A stretch of 64,000 bases of DNA from DASPGQ01 sp035457705 (GTDB taxonomy: Bacteria > Acidobacteriota > Vicinamibacteria > Marinacidobacterales > SMYC01): contig DATIBD010000028.1 in the NCBI GenBank assembly GCA_035457705.1, positions 29,719-93,718 on the forward strand, given 5' to 3'. A model generated the notes under the pieces. The model was not told the origin of the DNA. It searched no databases and saw only the letters and a list, made by a program, of their open reading frames with translations. Positions 61,270 to 64,000 of the stretch are shown one piece after another. The stretch's first letter is position 1; every line of letters begins with the position of its first letter. A program made the position numbers and the translations under genes.

Positions 61270-62196
61270 CTAGGCTCCTCGGCGAATCACGGTGACGATC
61301 TGTGGCTGTATGGCTCGGTACCATCGTTTTTGGGGGATGGGGCGATCCTCGACCCCGAACTGGACTGTGGCTCCGTGCGCGTCCAGGAAAGCCCTACAGC
61401 TTTCCAGTTTGCGAAGATCGAACATCTCATCGTCCGCCGATAGGAGCTCCCCCGCCAGACACATCGCGACGACGTCATCGGGGTCTCGGCCAAACAGCCA
61501 ACTCTCGGTTCGATGCACCTCGACCGTGGGTGGAGACGCTGGGTCCAGAAGAGAGGCGATGCCAGCTTGACCGAGCAATTCCTCACGAAGAGCCCAGCGC
61601 TCATCGAGCTCCCGGACGCGGCTCTCGTCCCCGATGCGGGCGTAGTGAAACCTTCCCGCGCCACCCGTTGTCGAAACCAATTGGTCCGCGATTACGACGA
61701 ACAAGACACCGCTCGCTCGAAGAGAGCCGTACAAACCTCGAAGCGTATCCACGAGATCGTCCACGAAATAGAGCATGTGAACGGCCAGAACCACGTCGCA
61801 AAAGATCTCCTTACCTCCGCTACTAAGGGGTAGCGATAGTCGTTCTACGGGCACAGGATGAAGAGTCCCGCACTCGAGTGAAGGATGCCCCAAAAGGCGT
61901 TGACGGTATTTTTCGAGCAACGCTTCATTAGGTTCTTCGACGTGGATTGTTGCTCCCTCCACACGTCCCAACGCCAGATCGATGATGTCTCCCGCACCGC
62001 CGCCCACGTCCAGGATGTGGGCAGCCGTTGGCAGTTGTATCAACAGCGCATGAAGAAAAGGAAGGAAGTCTTCCCGCTGTGAGTTACCGAGCACCCGCGT
62101 ATCGTCCGGGTGTTCGCGCAGCATCATCCTCCGCGCAAACACCGCTTCATAGGCTTGCTTGTTGGTGTAATTGCGGAACTCGTCTTCGAGCGTCAT
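61270..62196 (-). CDS. Class I SAM-dependent methyltransferase
   Basis: A 308-residue protein. I placed the start at the ATG at 62196; the frame is open further but there overlaps metX on the other strand. The SAM-binding motif I is HILDVGGGAGDIIDLALG (near 61), with an acidic residue at the end of strand 2 (HVEEPNEALL) and motif IV-like DVVLAVHMLYFVDDLVDTL. The C-terminal 130 residues look like a substrate domain. The architecture recalls histamine/carnosine N-methyltransferase-like enzymes, but I cannot name the substrate. It is divergent from metX, which could help supply its SAM. Confidence 0.75.
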   Translation of the reverse strand: MTLEDEFRNYTNKQAYEAVFARRMMLREHPDDTRVLGNSQREDFLPFLHALLIQLPTAAHILDVGGGAGDIIDLALGRVEGATIHVEEPNEALLEKYRQRLLGHPSLECGTLHPVPVERLSLPLSSGGKEIFCDVVLAVHMLYFVDDLVDTLRGLYGSLRASGVLFVVIADQLVSTTGGAGRFHYARIGDESRVRELDERWALREELLGQAGIASLLDPASPPTVEVHRTESWLFGRDPDDVVAMCLAGELLSADDEMFDLRKLESCRAFLDAHGATVQFGVEDRPIPQKRWYRAIQPQIVTVIRRGA

Positions 62197-62319
62197 TCGC
62201 CACGCCAGTGTAATCGAAACGGAGCCCCCAACGAGCCGACGGTCGGCGCGACATGATGGGTCTGGCCGACGATTCCTTCGCTCCTTCCGAATAGCACTCC
62301 TGGCGCCCCGGAGGCTATC

Positions 62320-63549
62320 ATGCCGACCATGGGGACCGTGGCACGCGAGGGCGGCGTCGGCATCGTTCGAACACACTTCGTCGACCTGCCGGAGCCCCTG
62401 ATGCTCGACTGCGGGAAGACGCTTTCCGACGTTCGCATCGCCTACGAGACCTACGGTGAGCTCACTCCACGCAAGGACAACGTGATTCTCGTCTGTCACG
62501 CGCTCAGCGGTGATGCTCACGCCGCCGGTTGGAGTGAAACGGAAGCCGCGGAAAGCGCCCTCGATGGTTTCGGGGCGGACGAGCGCGCAATCGACTCCAA
62601 GAAGAGCCTCGGCTGGTGGGACGGCATGATCGGTCCGGGAAAGGCTTTCGACACCGATCGATATTACGTTGTGAGCACGAATCTCATCGGGGGCTGTCGC
62701 GGTTCGACCGGCCCGTCGTCGACCAATCCGGAATCGGGCAAGCCTTATGGCCTCGATTTTCCCGTGATCACCGTTGCCGACATGGTGCGCGCGCAGCGTG
62801 CGTTTCTCGATGAGCTCGGGATCGAGTCGCTTCTGACCGCTTCCGGGGGCTCGCTCGGGGGGATGCAGGCGCTCGAATGGGCCTACAACTACCCGAACGC
62901 CGTCAAGAGCATCGTTCCGATCGCCAGCACGGCGGCTTTGAACCCTCAGGGCGTCGCCTGGAACGCCATCGCCCGAAACGCCATCATGGCGGATCCCGAC
63001 TGGCAGAACGGGAACTACTACGGCACGGGGCGGGCGCCCGGCGCGGGTATGGGCATCGGTCGCATGGTCGGCCACGTAACCTACCTGTCCGCGCAGTCGA
63101 TGGCGGCGAAATTCGGGCGGCGCCTGACGAATGCTGCAGAGATCTCCTATACGCTGACGGAGCCCGACTTCGAAGTCGAGAGCTACCTGAGACACCAGGC
63201 GGCCAAGTTCGTCAATCGGTTCGATGCCAACACGTATCTTTATTTCTCCCGAGCGCTCTCCTATTTCGATCTGGCGCGCCAGTACGGAGGCGGGAGCCTC
63301 GAGCGGGCCGTGGCCGGCTTCGAGGCCAAGACGCTTCTCGTCTGCTTCAGCTCCGACTGGCTCTACCCGCCGGAGAACTCGCAAGCCCTCGCCAAGGCGC
63401 TCGAGACATCCGGAAAGGAGGTCGAGATTCACGTCATCGAGACCTCCTACGGGCACGACTCATTTCTTCTCGAGGAGGCGCGACAGACGCCGATCATCCA
63501 GGATTTCCTGGCCCGCGTCTACGAGGACGTCCGGCGAGTGGGGAGGTAA
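62320..63549 (+). CDS. metX: Homoserine O-acetyltransferase
   Basis: A 409-residue alpha/beta-hydrolase-fold acyltransferase. NVILVCHALSGDAHAAG (near 54) and TNLIGGCRGSTGPSS (near 120) form the oxyanion and substrate site. The nucleophile is S178 in ASGGSLGGMQALEW, and the acid and histidine follow in CFSSDWLYPPENS and SYGHDSFLLE. It activates homoserine for methionine synthesis. An acetyl donor is the default, but some MetX homologues use succinyl-CoA and the sequence alone does not settle this. CGGAGG precedes the first ATG. The metY gene follows 7 bases later. Confidence 0.93.
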   Translation: MPTMGTVAREGGVGIVRTHFVDLPEPLMLDCGKTLSDVRIAYETYGELTPRKDNVILVCHALSGDAHAAGWSETEAAESALDGFGADERAIDSKKSLGWWDGMIGPGKAFDTDRYYVVSTNLIGGCRGSTGPSSTNPESGKPYGLDFPVITVADMVRAQRAFLDELGIESLLTASGGSLGGMQALEWAYNYPNAVKSIVPIASTAALNPQGVAWNAIARNAIMADPDWQNGNYYGTGRAPGAGMGIGRMVGHVTYLSAQSMAAKFGRRLTNAAEISYTLTEPDFEVESYLRHQAAKFVNRFDANTYLYFSRALSYFDLARQYGGGSLERAVAGFEAKTLLVCFSSDWLYPPENSQALAKALETSGKEVEIHVIETSYGHDSFLLEEARQTPIIQDFLARVYEDVRRVGR

Positions 63550-63556
63550 CTCCGAG

Positions 63557-64000
63557 ATGGAAAACTTCGAGCAAACCCGGAGCTTTGGATTCAACACCCG
63601 TCAGGTTCACGCAGGGCAGAGGCCCGATCCCAATACCGGAGCGCGCGCGGTTCCGATCTTTCAGACGACGAGCTACGTCTTCGAGGACCCCGAGTCGGCC
63701 GCGGCCTACTTCAACCTCAAGGAATACGGAAATACCTACTCTCGGATCATGAACCCCACGGTCGCGGCCTTCGAGGAGCGCGTGGCCAACCTCGAGGGCG
63801 GATGCGGCGCGGTCGCTTTTGCCAGCGGTATCGCGGCCCAGGCGGCCGCTTTCTTCACACTGCTGCAACCCGGCGATCACGTCGTCTCGTCGAGCGCCCT
63901 ATACGGCGGATCGGTGAACCAGCTCAAGCACTATTTCCGCAAGCTGTCCGTCGATCTCACCTTCGTGGATCCGGATGACCTCGACGCGTGGAAAGGGGCG
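63557..64000 (+). CDS. metY: O-acetylhomoserine sulfhydrylase (3' truncated)
   Basis: The first 148 codons of a cystathionine-gamma-synthase-type PLP enzyme. GFNTRQVHAGQRPDPNTGAR and AVPIFQTTSYVFEDPESA are the MetY/CysD opening, followed by the phosphate-site YSRIMNPTVAAFEERVANLE and FASGIAAQAA. The catalytic lysine lies beyond the window end. It joins O-acetylhomoserine with sulfide to give homocysteine. metX and metY form an operon (7-base gap), the direct sulfhydrylation route. Confidence 0.93.
   Translation, partial: MENFEQTRSFGFNTRQVHAGQRPDPNTGARAVPIFQTTSYVFEDPESAAAYFNLKEYGNTYSRIMNPTVAAFEERVANLEGGCGAVAFASGIAAQAAAFFTLLQPGDHVVSSSALYGGSVNQLKHYFRKLSVDLTFVDPDDLDAWKGA

Noticed and set aside
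62197..62319. A SAM or SAH riboswitch upstream of metX
   Set aside because: I could find no conserved core or pseudoknot pattern of the known SAM/SAH classes in these 123 bases; a covariance-model search would decide.
62197..63456. In-frame extension of the methyltransferase gene across metX
   Set aside because: It would lie antisense to metX, and the methyltransferase family starts near the ATG at 62196.

Overview
The window is a high-GC bacterial chromosome segment, dense with genes on both strands. The best guess for the source is an uncultured Acidobacteriota. It carries three very large FtsX/MacB-type permeases of the acidobacterial duplicated orphan permease (ADOP) kind, two of them preceded by a PadR repressor gene. 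It also has an N-acylornithine-type carbamoyltransferase in the arginine operon and many secreted peptidases and lipoproteins. This is inference from gene content; no rRNA, tRNA or ribosomal protein gene is present to confirm it. I saw no CRISPR array, prophage or intact insertion sequence.

Layout. 1-2673: the tail of an ABC permease and a HlyD-type adaptor. 2856-10783: a penicillin-binding-like serine hydrolase, then a divergent cyclic-amide cluster (OPT transporter and AroM-like protein on the minus strand; DUF917/S-Me-THD protein, HyuA-type hydantoinase/oxoprolinase and an exported dihydropyrimidinase-like enzyme on the plus strand). 11030-14053: PadR plus ADOP permease. 14472-15085: a ribbon-helix-helix/PIN toxin-antitoxin pair. 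15203-20894: a sulfatase, an exported MetX-like hydrolase and a two-gene molybdenum hydroxylase. 21023-23563: a SKI2-like helicase. 23640-28395: a complete heterotetrameric sarcosine oxidase operon (soxB-D-A-G). 28440-33725 (minus): an arginine operon reading P-loop protein, argC, argD, argF', argB from a promoter that overlaps an ARG-box-like sequence.

33875-37465: small secreted and Nudix genes, then two lipoprotein genes (FG-GAP and TPR/haem c), each broken by frameshifts. 37440-40405 (minus): a second PadR/ADOP pair. 40604-45395: an NfeD/FloA membrane-microdomain operon with an unrecognised 517-residue partner and a 48-residue peptide gene. 45603-50945: an active/inactive M16 peptidase pair and an M36 fungalysin-type peptidase. 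51010-56837: a small secreted protein, an M48 peptidase, a photolyase, a guanidinobutyrase-like ureohydrolase and an SSS symporter. 56938-57931: a DUF389 membrane protein gene with about seven frameshifts. 57941-61037: a third ADOP permease and MutT. 61270-64000: a methyltransferase, then metX and the start of metY (methionine by direct sulfhydrylation).

Themes. Several genes seem to be expressed from promoters whose -10 box lies 6 to 12 bases before the start codon, with no Shine-Dalgarno sequence (arginine operon, first padR, antitoxin, sulfatase). That suggests leaderless mRNAs. Catabolism of small nitrogen compounds (cyclic amides, sarcosine, guanidino compounds) recurs. The least expected item is the P-loop protein at the head of the arginine operon, in the place where an N-acylglutamate-forming enzyme would be useful.
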